From Streptomyces uncialis (GTDB lineage Bacteria > Actinomycetota > Actinomycetes > Streptomycetales > Streptomycetaceae): a stretch of DNA of 64,000 bases. A model generated the notes under the pieces. It worked only from the letters and a program-made list of their open reading frames with translations, ran no database searches and had not been told where the DNA came from. Within the stretch, counting starts at the first letter, position 1. The number at the start of each line of letters is the position of its first letter. The translations under genes were made by a program, and so were the position numbers. Where the stretch lies: contig NZ_CP109583.1 of the NCBI RefSeq assembly GCF_036250755.1, positions 930,001 through 994,000 on the forward strand, written 5' to 3'. Positions 1 to 7,384 of the stretch are shown here, piece after piece.

Positions 1-1
1 C

Positions 2-193
2 GGTCCGCTGACCGCCCGCTGGACCGAGCCGGTCGCGGCCCGGGTCACTGCGTGGCGGCGGGCCCGCCGGGACGGTGACGGCCCCGCCGGCCCCGCTCCC
101 CAGGACGCCGTCGGCGCACGTCCGGAGACGGTGGAGAAGGTTCCCCTGTCGAAGCGGCAGGGGCCGGTGGAACCCTCACCGGTCGTGGACTGA
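2..193 (+). CDS. C-terminal end of an unidentified protein (5' truncated)
   Basis: An open frame enters from the left edge and stops with TGA at 191-193, giving about 63 residues. The visible tail is rich in Arg, Pro and Ala and has no recognisable domain or membrane segment. Codons carry the G/C-rich third position of a real Streptomyces gene, and a strong hairpin follows 12 bases after the stop, which supports a genuine gene end. A basic, low-complexity tail of this kind is common on actinobacterial membrane proteins and transferases, but the family cannot be named from what is left. Confidence 0.5.
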   Translation, partial: GPLTARWTEPVAARVTAWRRARRDGDGPAGPAPQDAVGARPETVEKVPLSKRQGPVEPSPVVD

Positions 194-204
194 CCGCTCC
201 CCCT

Positions 205-239
205 GGCGCCCGCCCCGGTATCGCACCGGGGCGGGCGTC
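205..239. terminator. Bidirectional hairpin terminator
   Basis: A perfect inverted repeat (GCCCGCCCCGGT, 5-base loop, ACCGGGGCGGGC) extends to 13 pairs at 207-237. It sits between the end of the left-edge gene and the converging sphingomyelinase gene. There is no U-tract, as is usual for Streptomyces terminators. Confidence 0.75.
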
Positions 240-257
240 GTGCTGTGCGGGCTCCGG

Positions 258-1247
258 TCAGCGGGCGTGTCCGAGGACCGGGTAGTGGTCCGACAGATCG
301 GTGTACGTGTACGTGGTGCCCCAGCTGGTGACGGTCCAGGGGGCGGAGCGTTCCGCGACGACCTCGTTGGTCCAGCCCTCGGGGCGGGCGTTGTCCGCGC
401 GGAACAGGACATGGTCGAGGTTCTCGCGGGGGTCGTCGGGGTAGCGCTCCCGGGCGATGGAGTTGTCCCGGGTGTCGAAGGAGTACGGGTGCCCGGTGTG
501 TTCGGCGGGGGCGAGACCGGCGTCGGTGAGCATCGAGGCGTACTCGGCGGAGTGCGAGTCGACGTTGAGGTCCCCGGCGACGACGACCTGTTCGGAGGCG
601 GGGATGTCCTTGGCGTCCAGGAACCTGTCGAGTTCCCTGAACTGGCGGGCGCGGACCTGGGCGGCCTGTCCGGGGGTGCAGCCCGGGTCGGTGGACTGGG
701 CGTGGGTGCCGACCACATGGACGGTGCTGCCGCGGACGTCGAGCGCGGTGTAGACGAAGCCCTTGTTGGAGAACCAGTCGCCGCCGCAGGCGTCCTTGTA
801 GACGTACTGCTCCTTGCGGACGACGGGCCACTTGCTGAGGACGGTCACCCCGCCGTCCTCGGGTGTGGTCGCGGAGTAGGCGCCGCCGGTGGCGTCCCAG
901 CCGCCCTTGCCCCGGCCGAGGACGGGGGTCCGGTGCGGGTACTCGGCGGACGCGGCCCGCTGGAGGGCGCCGGAGGCGGTGTTGTCGAACGCCTCCTGCA
1001 CCACGACGACGTCGTTGCCCCGGAAGGAGGCGGCCCGGGGCAGGGCGGCGGCCCGGTGGTCCTGGCCCCAGTTGGGGTACAGCCCCCGGCTGAACAGGAA
1101 CGCGTTGTACGTGGCGATCCGCAGCTCGGGGGCGGTGTCCGGCGCGGGCGCGGCCGTGGCGAGGGGCGCGGCGGCGCCGAGGGTCGCGCCGACGAGGGCG
1201 GTGGCGAGAAGGGCGCGGGAGCTGCGGCGGGATGCGGTGCGCGGCAC
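258..1247 (-). CDS. Secreted sphingomyelinase-like phosphodiesterase
   Basis: About 329 residues. An Arg-rich N-terminus and hydrophobic core ending near Ala-Ala-Pro form a signal peptide, so the enzyme is secreted. The body is an endonuclease/exonuclease/phosphatase (DNase I-like) fold. Visible motifs are ATYNAFLFSRG, the metal-binding Glu in VVVQEAF, AGDLNVD, NLDHVLF and the C-terminal catalytic SDHYPVLG. Together these match bacterial neutral sphingomyelinase C, which splits sphingomyelin to ceramide and phosphocholine with Mg2+. The length fits the family. The frame opens at GTG 1256, but the Shine-Dalgarno-like AAGGTGAG lies just before GTG 1247, which I prefer. The gene stands alone and converges on the left-edge gene. 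Substrate is inferred from the family; other phosphodiester substrates are possible. Confidence 0.85.
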   Translation of the reverse strand: MPRTASRRSSRALLATALVGATLGAAAPLATAAPAPDTAPELRIATYNAFLFSRGLYPNWGQDHRAAALPRAASFRGNDVVVVQEAFDNTASGALQRAASAEYPHRTPVLGRGKGGWDATGGAYSATTPEDGGVTVLSKWPVVRKEQYVYKDACGGDWFSNKGFVYTALDVRGSTVHVVGTHAQSTDPGCTPGQAAQVRARQFRELDRFLDAKDIPASEQVVVAGDLNVDSHSAEYASMLTDAGLAPAEHTGHPYSFDTRDNSIARERYPDDPRENLDHVLFRADNARPEGWTNEVVAERSAPWTVTSWGTTYTYTDLSDHYPVLGHAR

Positions 1248-1399
1248 GTGGCTCACCTTTCGGGAGGGGAGGCCCGACCGGCCGGGGCGGCGGTCGGCAC
1301 CGGGGGGGGTGAAAGGGGGATCGCCGCGCAGTCAAACAGCCGGAGGTTACTTCCGGGTAGCCCTCCGGGCAAGAAAGAGTGGGGAGGTGTTGTGCAGCC

Positions 1400-1466
1400 G
1401 TTCCCCTGTGCTGCTGTTTCCAGGTGCGGCCCGTTCCCGTGTGCTGCTGTTCCCCTGTGTGCGGCC
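1400..1466. repeat. 33-bp direct repeat, two copies
   Basis: Two adjacent imperfect copies (1400-1432 and 1433-1466) share GTTCCC(C/G)TGTGCTGCTGTT and a terminal TGCGGCC. They lie in the 244-base gap between the sphingomyelinase start and the end of the next gene. No promoter or gene could be assigned in this gap. Confidence 0.6.
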
Positions 1467-1491
1467 GGGGCGGGGCGGGGGCGGAAGCCGG

Positions 1492-1887
1492 TCAGTGCGG
1501 GGATATCCGGCGGTAGGCCGTGCGGGCGCTGGCCACCCGGGCGACGGCCGTACCGGCGAGCGCGGCGCCGAGGAGCAGGGACATCCGCAGCAGATCCACC
1601 GAGCTGTCCCAGGTGAGCACCCCGGCCGGGGGTATCCCGAACGCGTTGAAGAACAGCCAGCACAGCCCCGCGGTACCCGGCGCGGCCGTCACCCGGGCCC
1701 GGGCCCCGAGCAGGGCGGCGAGCGCGGACAGCGCGACGAAGTGCCACAGGGGTTCACCGGGGTCACCGAACTGGTTGAGCGCTCCGACCAGCAGGCCCGA
1801 CCCGAGGAGGGCGCCGGACCACACCAGTGGGGTCGCCGCCGGTTCGGGTACCGCCCTCGCCCCGGCGCTCACCAACCGCCACTCCAC
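1492..1887 (-). CDS. Small integral membrane protein, unknown function
   Basis: About 131 residues with four hydrophobic stretches: around LVWSGALLGSGLLVGAL, LWHFVALSALAALLG, AGLCWLFFNAFG and LLRMSLLLGAALAGTAVA. This suggests a four-helix membrane protein. The frame stays open up to 2013, but the likely start is GTG 1887, preceded by GAGGAGGGG about seven bases upstream. That also leaves a proper divergent promoter gap of 58 bases to the DUF4032 gene. I do not recognise a named family. Confidence 0.65.
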   Translation of the reverse strand: MEWRLVSAGARAVPEPAATPLVWSGALLGSGLLVGALNQFGDPGEPLWHFVALSALAALLGARARVTAAPGTAGLCWLFFNAFGIPPAGVLTWDSSVDLLRMSLLLGAALAGTAVARVASARTAYRRISPH

Positions 1888-1945
1888 GTGTCCGCCCCTC
1901 CTCAACGGTTCCCCTCGCGCGAGTATCGGCAAGTAGCTTACGGTC

Positions 1946-3181
1946 ATGGTTCTCCAGATCAGCGCGACCAATCCCGAGCATCCGACGCTCCTGTTCGACC
2001 TTCCCTGGGACACCCCCCTCGAACACTGGCCCGAGGAACATCTGGTGTCCCTGCCCCGGGGAATCTCCCGGCATGTGGTGCGTTACGCCCGCGCCGGGGA
2101 CGAGGTGGTGGCGGTCAAGGAGCTGGCGGCCCGTCCGGCGCTGCGCGAGTACGAGCTGCTGCGGGTGCTGGACCGGGTGGGCATACCCGGCGTCGACCCG
2201 CTGGCGGTGGTCACCGGGCGGGCGGACGCGGCGGGTGAGCCGCTGGAGCCGGTGCTCATCACCCGCCATCTGAAGGGTTCGCTCCCGTACCGCTCGATGT
2301 TCGAGACGACGATGCGGCCGTCCACGATGGGACGGCTGATGGACGCCCTGGCGGTGCTGCTGGTGCGGCTGCATCTCGCGGGGTTCGCCTGGGGCGACTG
2401 CTCGCTGTCGAACACCTTGTTCCGCCGGGACGCGGGGGCCTTCGCGGCATATCTGGTGGACGCCGAGACCGGCGAGATGCACGAGCGGCTGAGCGACGGC
2501 CAGCGGACGTACGACATCGATCTGGCCCGGGTGAACATCGCGGGCGAGCTGATGGACCTGGAGGCGTCGGGGGCGCTGCACCCCTCGGTCGATCCGATCG
2601 AGTTCGGTACGACGATCTGCGCGCGGTACGGCGAGCTGTGGACCGAGCTGACCCGGCAGTCGGTGTACCCGGTGGACAAGCGGCATTACATCGACCGGCG
2701 GATACGGCGGCTCAACGACCTCGGGTTCGATGTCGCCGAGATGCAGATCAGCCAGGGGAACGAGGGCGACACGGTCACCTTCGTGCCGAAGGTCGTCGAC
2801 GCGGGCCATCATCAGCGCCAGTTGCTGCGGCTGACCGGGCTGGACGCGGAGGAGAACCAGGCGCGGCGGCTGCTGAGCGACCTGGAGAGCTGGATGGCGA
2901 CCCAGGACGACTACGCGCCGGGCGACCCGCTGGGCGCGCGCCCCGAGGTGCTGGCCCACCGCTGGGTGCGGGAGGTGTTCCGGCCGACGGTCCGGGCGGT
3001 GCCGCTGGAGATCCGCAAGCAGCTGGACGCGGCGCAGATCTTCCATGAGCTGCTGGAGCACCGCTGGTTCCTGTGCGATCAGGCCCAGCACGATGTGGGG
3101 CTGGAGACGGCGACGGACGACTACGTGGCCAACTGGCGTCCCCCGGCGGCCGAACAGAGCACCGCCGCCCCTGCCGGGTAG
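1946..3181 (+). CDS. DUF4032 protein, protein-kinase-like fold
   Basis: 411 residues, full length for the actinobacterial DUF4032 family. The N-terminal half (residues ~60-210) has a kinase/lipopolysaccharide-kinase look: VVAVKELAA resembles the ATP-binding lysine strand, GDCSLSN resembles the catalytic loop (HGD..N-like), and YLVDAETGE occupies the DFG position. The C-terminal half (from ~residue 290) is helical and matches the DUF4032 region. The substrate is unknown; some relatives are annotated as lipopolysaccharide kinases. It diverges from the small membrane protein gene. The ATG lies about 58 bases from the opposing start, with no strong Shine-Dalgarno, so a short leader or leaderless message is possible. 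Confidence 0.8.
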   Translation: MVLQISATNPEHPTLLFDLPWDTPLEHWPEEHLVSLPRGISRHVVRYARAGDEVVAVKELAARPALREYELLRVLDRVGIPGVDPLAVVTGRADAAGEPLEPVLITRHLKGSLPYRSMFETTMRPSTMGRLMDALAVLLVRLHLAGFAWGDCSLSNTLFRRDAGAFAAYLVDAETGEMHERLSDGQRTYDIDLARVNIAGELMDLEASGALHPSVDPIEFGTTICARYGELWTELTRQSVYPVDKRHYIDRRIRRLNDLGFDVAEMQISQGNEGDTVTFVPKVVDAGHHQRQLLRLTGLDAEENQARRLLSDLESWMATQDDYAPGDPLGARPEVLAHRWVREVFRPTVRAVPLEIRKQLDAAQIFHELLEHRWFLCDQAQHDVGLETATDDYVANWRPPAAEQSTAAPAG

Positions 3182-3192
3182 GGGCCCGGTCG

Positions 3193-3260
3193 GGTACGGG
3201 TCCCGGTCAGGTACAGGTCCCGGTTGGGCACGGGTCCCGGTTGGGTACGGGTCCCCTGGC
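3193..3260. repeat. 17-bp tandem repeat, four copies
   Basis: Four head-to-tail units of the form GGTACGGGTCCCGGTTG (3193-3209, 3210-3226, 3227-3243, 3244-3260) with one to four differences each. The array starts 12 bases after the DUF4032 stop, in the gap before the converging DinB gene. Confidence 0.85.
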
Positions 3261-3299
3261 CAGGGCCTTCCCCGACCACCCGGCCGGGCGGACAGGTGG

Positions 3300-3833
3300 T
3301 CAGGAGGCGGCGCGCAGCAGGCGGAGCTGACCGATCTCGGTGACGTTCTTCATCAGCTCCGCGTTCACCCAGGCCAGCAGATGGGCGACCTTGTGGTCGG
3401 GGCCTGCGTGCCAGAGGGAGGGGGCGGCGGCGTCCAGGTCGCCGTCGGTGAGGGTGTCGAGGTGTGCCGTCCACTCGTCGCGCAGGGAACGCAGCCGGGC
3501 GACGGCGGCGGCTCCGTCGCCGGGCCAGGTGACCGTCGTCCGGTCGCGGGGCGCCCGGCCCTGGACGTGGTCGAGCGCGGTGGACCACCACCAGTCGATG
3601 TGCCAGGTCAGCCAGCCGATCGTGGGCACGGGGACGGGGTCGGGTTCGGTGTCCGCCCAGTCGGGCACCCAGGTGCCGTCGGCGGTGGGCCGGACGGTCC
3701 AGACAAGGGCTGCGGGCTCGGCCAGGAAGTCGGCGGGCTCCAGCCGCTCCAGGTGGTACTCGAAGAGGGACCAGGTCAGGTCGAACTGCCAGCGCAGCAA
3801 AGCGTTTCGGGTCACGTTCACCGGCCGACTCAA
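3300..3833 (-). CDS. DinB family protein
   Basis: Up to 177 residues, the usual size of DinB/YfiT four-helix-bundle proteins. The metal-binding His pattern is visible: LFEYHLERL near residue 28, GWLTWHIDWWW near residue 75, and HKVAHLLAWVNAELMKNVTEIG near residue 150. Members are thiol-dependent or metal-dependent transferases or stress proteins; the reaction here is unknown. The longest frame opens with TTG at 3833. An internal GTG a few codons downstream (VNVTRNALLRWQF) matches where relatives usually begin, and neither has a clear Shine-Dalgarno. The gene is transcribed toward the DUF4032 gene. Confidence 0.8.
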   Translation of the reverse strand: MSRPVNVTRNALLRWQFDLTWSLFEYHLERLEPADFLAEPAALVWTVRPTADGTWVPDWADTEPDPVPVPTIGWLTWHIDWWWSTALDHVQGRAPRDRTTVTWPGDGAAAVARLRSLRDEWTAHLDTLTDGDLDAAAPSLWHAGPDHKVAHLLAWVNAELMKNVTEIGQLRLLRAAS

Positions 3834-3936
3834 GCAGACGGGGCGGGTGGCGGGGAAATGGTTTTCGGGAGCGGCCGCATCGCGGTCGCCGCTGCCCGGC
3901 CCGCGTACACGGCCCCGCCCCGCGCGGCGGGGTTCG

Positions 3937-4422
3937 TCACGCGAATCCGCTGCCGCTGTCCGGTTCGACGAGATGGACGGCGGCCTCCTCGGCGGACGCC
4001 GCCGCGCCGTCGATGCCGACGTCCTCGGCGACGAGGTCTCCTACCGGGTTCTCGTGCGCCCCTTCGCCGGGGGCGACCAGACGGCCCGCGCGGGTGTCGC
4101 CGACCTCGGCGTCCCGTGGTTCGCCGTCGGTGTCCAGCGCGTCCCCGATGCCGTCGCCCTCGGGCTCGGAGACATCGGGGAGTTCCTCCGCGAGGCGTTC
4201 GTCGAGGGTCTCGCCGCGCAGTTGCTCGGCGAAGGTGAGTCCCTCGCGGTCCACGGCACGTGGCCGGTCGGGCGGTGAGTACCCCCGGTCGAGGGGGTCG
4301 TCCACGTCCTCGGCGACCAGGGTGTCGGACGCGTCCAGCAGCCCCTCGTCGTCCTGCACCTCGGAGCCGTCGGGCTGGTACACGTCGTCGCCCCGGGCGT
4401 TGTCGCGGTCCATGTCTTCCAT
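3937..4422 (-). CDS. DUF5709 domain protein, acidic
   Basis: 161 residues, very acidic (Asp/Glu-rich), no hydrophobic segment, and almost no predicted ordered core. The pattern DDVYQPDGSEVQDDEGLL, then SPPDRP, then GLTFAEQLRGETLDERLAEE is the signature of DUF5709, a family confined to actinobacteria with no known function. The start ATG has GGGAGG three bases upstream; a second ATG three codons on is possible. It lies between the DinB and MFS genes on the same strand with wide gaps, so it is probably a single gene. Confidence 0.8.
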   Translation of the reverse strand: MEDMDRDNARGDDVYQPDGSEVQDDEGLLDASDTLVAEDVDDPLDRGYSPPDRPRAVDREGLTFAEQLRGETLDERLAEELPDVSEPEGDGIGDALDTDGEPRDAEVGDTRAGRLVAPGEGAHENPVGDLVAEDVGIDGAAASAEEAAVHLVEPDSGSGFA

Positions 4423-4509
4423 CGTCCTCCCGCGCCCCCGTTCCGCAAACCCGCGCGGGGAAGCCCTTCCGGTTGCCCGGTTCCGGCTCCCCGGCCGCCG
4501 CGGGCGGTT

Positions 4510-5739
4510 CTACCGTCCGGTGAGGCGCCGTCCCACGACCGGCGCCACCAGCAGCGCCACCGCCGCCAGACCGGCCGCCTGCCACGGCAGCGCGCCCGGC
4601 CCGGCGCGCTCCAGCAGCAGGGCGCCCGCCGAGGAGCCACCGGCGATGCCCACGTTGTAGACGGTCGCCTGGAGGGCGGTGGCCACCTCGGCGTCCCGGG
4701 GGCCGGAGACGGCGACCAGCGCGGTCTGGATCAGGGTCGGAGCCGCGCCGAACGCCGCGCCCCACACCGCGACGCCCGCCACCAGGGCCGCCGGGACCTG
4801 CCCGGTGGCCCCCAGGAGCGCGAGGCTTCCGGCGACCGCGCCGAGCGCCCCGACCAGCCCCGGCCGCAGGAACCGGTCGGCGATCAGTCCCGCCGTCCAG
4901 ACCCCGGCCAGCGTGCCGCACCCGAAGACGAACAGGAGCGGTCCGGCCGCGCCGAACCCGTGGTGCGCGGCGAAGGGGACGAGATACGTGTAGAGGGTCT
5001 GATGGCCGAGCAGCAGGAACAGCGTCACGCACAGCACCGCGGGAACACCCGCCGTGGTCGCGACCCGGGACAGCGGCATCCGCTCCGCCTTGCGGGTCCC
5101 GGGCAGATCGGGCACCCCGAGCCGGACCCACAGCAGCAGGACGGCGGCGACGGCGGTGAGCCCCGCGAACGCGGCACGCCACCCGACCAGCGAGCCCAGC
5201 GCCGTGGCGGCGGGCACTCCGGCGCACAGGGCGACGGTGATCCCGGCGAGGACGACGGCGATGGCACGTCCCCGCAGTCGCGGCGGCGCGAGCCGGGCGC
5301 CGTATCCGGCGAGCATCGCCCACATCGTGCCCCCGGCCGCGCCCGCGAGGAGCCGCGCGGCGAAGGTGAGGGGGTAGCTCGCCGAGAGCGCGGTCACGGC
5401 GTTGGCCAGCGCGAGGACGGCGAGCGCGGCGAGCAGCACCGTACGGCGGGGCAGCGCCCGCAGGGCGGCGGTGAGCGGGATCGCGGCGAGGAACGAGGCG
5501 ACGGCGTACCCGGTGACGAGCAGCCCGATACGGCCCTCGGGGACGTCCAGGGACCGGCTCATCGCGGGCAGCAGCCCGGCCGGGAGGAGTTCGGTCAGCA
5601 CGGCGGTGAAGGCGGCGGTGAAGAGCGCCAGCAGGGGCGGCCAGGGCAGCCGGGGGGTGGCGGGGCCCGCGAGCGGGACGCCGCCGGGGCCGTCCGCCGG
5701 TGCGCCGCCGCCGGCCATGGCACGGGGGGAGGTGGTCAT
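4510..5739 (-). CDS. MFS (DHA1-type) drug-efflux-like transporter
   Basis: 409 residues with about 12 hydrophobic helices. The family motif after helix 2 (RALPRRTVL) and the helix-5 motif (GVPAATALGSLVGWRAAF, motif C-like) place it in the DHA1 efflux group near Cmx/CmrA and arabinose-efflux-like permeases. It would expel a small molecule by proton antiport. It diverges from a MerR regulator across an 84-base gap holding two 16-base palindromes, so the pump is very likely controlled by that MerR protein. No strong Shine-Dalgarno precedes the ATG. Confidence 0.85.
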   Translation of the reverse strand: MTTSPRAMAGGGAPADGPGGVPLAGPATPRLPWPPLLALFTAAFTAVLTELLPAGLLPAMSRSLDVPEGRIGLLVTGYAVASFLAAIPLTAALRALPRRTVLLAALAVLALANAVTALSASYPLTFAARLLAGAAGGTMWAMLAGYGARLAPPRLRGRAIAVVLAGITVALCAGVPAATALGSLVGWRAAFAGLTAVAAVLLLWVRLGVPDLPGTRKAERMPLSRVATTAGVPAVLCVTLFLLLGHQTLYTYLVPFAAHHGFGAAGPLLFVFGCGTLAGVWTAGLIADRFLRPGLVGALGAVAGSLALLGATGQVPAALVAGVAVWGAAFGAAPTLIQTALVAVSGPRDAEVATALQATVYNVGIAGGSSAGALLLERAGPGALPWQAAGLAAVALLVAPVVGRRLTGR

Positions 5740-5756
5740 GCGACGATGCTCGGACC

Positions 5757-5794
5757 TTCACATCGATGTGAACGCAAGTGTGACCTGGGTCACA
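5757..5794. promoter_or_regulatory. Twin palindromic operators between MFS pump and MerR gene
   Basis: TTCACATCGATGTGAA (5757-5772) is a perfect 16-base palindrome. TGTGACCTGGGTCACA (5779-5794) has perfect seven-base arms around TG. Their centres are 22 bases apart, about two helical turns, so two dimers could bind the same face. They fill the divergent promoter region, 18 bases from the pump start and 30 bases from the MerR start. Confidence 0.7.
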
Positions 5795-5823
5795 TTTCAG
5801 GGTCGAGGGTGCCGAGGGGGACG

Positions 5824-6243
5824 ATGCGGATCGGGGAGCTGTCCCGGCGTACGGGCGTCCCGGCGAGGATGCTGCGCTACTACGAGGAGCAGGGGCTGCT
5901 GCGGCCCGCACGGGCGGCGAACGGCTACCGGGTCTACGGCCCGGCGGCGGAGCACACCGTGCGCCAGATCCGGGGGCTGCTGGACTCGGGGCTGACGACC
6001 GGGATCATCGCGCGGGTCCTGCCCTTCCTCGACCGCCCCGACGGCATCCTGATGCATCCGGACTGCCTCACCCGCGAGACGGCGGACCTGCTGCGCGGCG
6101 AGGCCGACCGGCTCCAGCAGCGGATCGACTGCCTGTCGGGCAACCGGGACGCGATCCTGGCCTATCTGACGGCGGTACGCGCCCGCCAGGAACGCGAGCG
6201 GCGTCCGGCCGGCCGGCGGTCCCCGCCCGCCGGGGACGGCTGA
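5824..6243 (+). CDS. MerR family transcriptional regulator
   Basis: 139 residues. The N-terminal winged helix is canonical (MRIGELSRRTGVPARMLRYY, then EEQGLLRPARAANGYRVY). A long coiled-coil dimerisation helix and a short effector tail with two cysteines (HPDCL near residue 80, RIDCLSG near residue 104) follow. The length fits small-ligand or redox sensors rather than large multidrug-binding MerR proteins. It diverges from the MFS pump and most likely activates it in response to a pump substrate. Ligand unknown; the cysteines are not in a SoxR-type Cys4 cluster. Confidence 0.9.
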   Translation: MRIGELSRRTGVPARMLRYYEEQGLLRPARAANGYRVYGPAAEHTVRQIRGLLDSGLTTGIIARVLPFLDRPDGILMHPDCLTRETADLLRGEADRLQQRIDCLSGNRDAILAYLTAVRARQERERRPAGRRSPPAGDG

Positions 6244-6350
6244 GGCCGACGACGGGCGCCGGGGGCCGATCCGAGGCGGACGGACCCGCCGCCGGGCCGG
6301 TCGCGGGCATACCCTGGAACGCGGGGACGCTCGGACGTCAGGGGGTCCTG

Positions 6351-7379
6351 ATGATCGCGGAACTGGTGGGAGCGGCCGTCGCGTGCGCCGGTGTGGCGGG
6401 TGTGTACACGGCCGCCGCCGCGCGGGTCGTCAAGCAGTACGAACGCGGTGTGGTCTTCCGCCTCGGCCGTCTGTACGGCGGGGTCAGGGGCCCCGGGTTC
6501 ACCATGGTGCTCCCGTTGGTGGACCGGCTGCGCAAGGTGAACATGCAGATCGTGACGATGCCGGTCCCCGGCCAGGAAGGCATCACGCGGGACAATGTGA
6601 CGGTCCGGGTGGACGCGGTCGTCTACTTCAAGGTGATCGACGCCGCCAACGCGATCATCCAGGTCGAGGACTACCGCTTCGCGGTGTCGCAGATGGCACA
6701 GACCTCGTTGCGCTCGATCATCGGCAAGAGCGATCTCGACGATCTGCTGTCCAACCGCGAGAAGCTCAACGAGGGCCTGGAACTGATGATCGACAGCCCC
6801 GCGGTCGGCTGGGGCGTGCAGATCGACCGGGTGGAGATCAAGGACGTCTCCCTGCCCGAGACGATGAAACGCTCCATGGCACGCCAGGCCGAGGCCGACC
6901 GGGAGCGCCGGGCCCGCGTCATCAACGCGGACGCGGAGCTCCAGGCGTCGAAGAAGCTCTCCGAGGCGGCCAAGGAGATGTCCAAACAGCCGGCCGCCCT
7001 GCAACTGCGGCTGCTCCAGACGGTGGTGGCCGTCGCCGCGGAGAAGAACTCCACCCTGGTCCTGCCGTTCCCGGTGGAGCTGCTGCGCTTCCTCGAACGC
7101 GCCCAGCGCGACCCCGCCCCGCCACCCGCGGCGCCCTCGCCGCCGACGGCCGCGGTGCCCGTGACCGACGGCGGTCCTGAGGACACGCCCGCGCTGGCGG
7201 AGACCCCGCAGCCGCCGGGCATCCCCGGGCCCGAGGCTCCGGACCCCGGGGCGGCGGAGGACCCCGGGCCGACCGGGCTCACCGCCCCCGGCGGGCCGGA
7301 GCCGTCCGCGCTGCCCGATCCCGCCACGCCCTCCGACGACGAACCCCCGTCAACCGCCCCGGACGACCCGGGCCGGTGA
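6351..7379 (+). CDS. SPFH/band-7 (stomatin-like, slipin) membrane protein
   Basis: 342 residues. One N-terminal membrane helix (residues 1-24) is followed by the SPFH domain (about 30-200) with typical landmarks: VKQYERGVVFRLGR, PGFTMVLPLVDRLRKV and AQTSLRSIIGKSDLDDLLSNRE. A charged coiled-coil (ADRERRARVINADAELQ) and the slipin tail (TLVLPFPVEL) come next. The last ~95 residues are Pro/Ala/Glu-rich, an extension beyond the family's usual length. Such proteins form membrane scaffolds for microdomains. No NfeD partner is adjacent. AGGGGG lies six bases before the ATG. It converges on the P450 gene with only five bases between stops. Confidence 0.9.
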   Translation: MIAELVGAAVACAGVAGVYTAAAARVVKQYERGVVFRLGRLYGGVRGPGFTMVLPLVDRLRKVNMQIVTMPVPGQEGITRDNVTVRVDAVVYFKVIDAANAIIQVEDYRFAVSQMAQTSLRSIIGKSDLDDLLSNREKLNEGLELMIDSPAVGWGVQIDRVEIKDVSLPETMKRSMARQAEADRERRARVINADAELQASKKLSEAAKEMSKQPAALQLRLLQTVVAVAAEKNSTLVLPFPVELLRFLERAQRDPAPPPAAPSPPTAAVPVTDGGPEDTPALAETPQPPGIPGPEAPDPGAAEDPGPTGLTAPGGPEPSALPDPATPSDDEPPSTAPDDPGR

Positions 7380-7384
7380 CAGGG

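Noticed and set aside
75-1616. A 513-residue plus-strand frame opposite the sphingomyelinase gene
   Set aside because: It is the antisense shadow of a well-recognised gene; its translation is Gly/Val/Arg-rich without domains.
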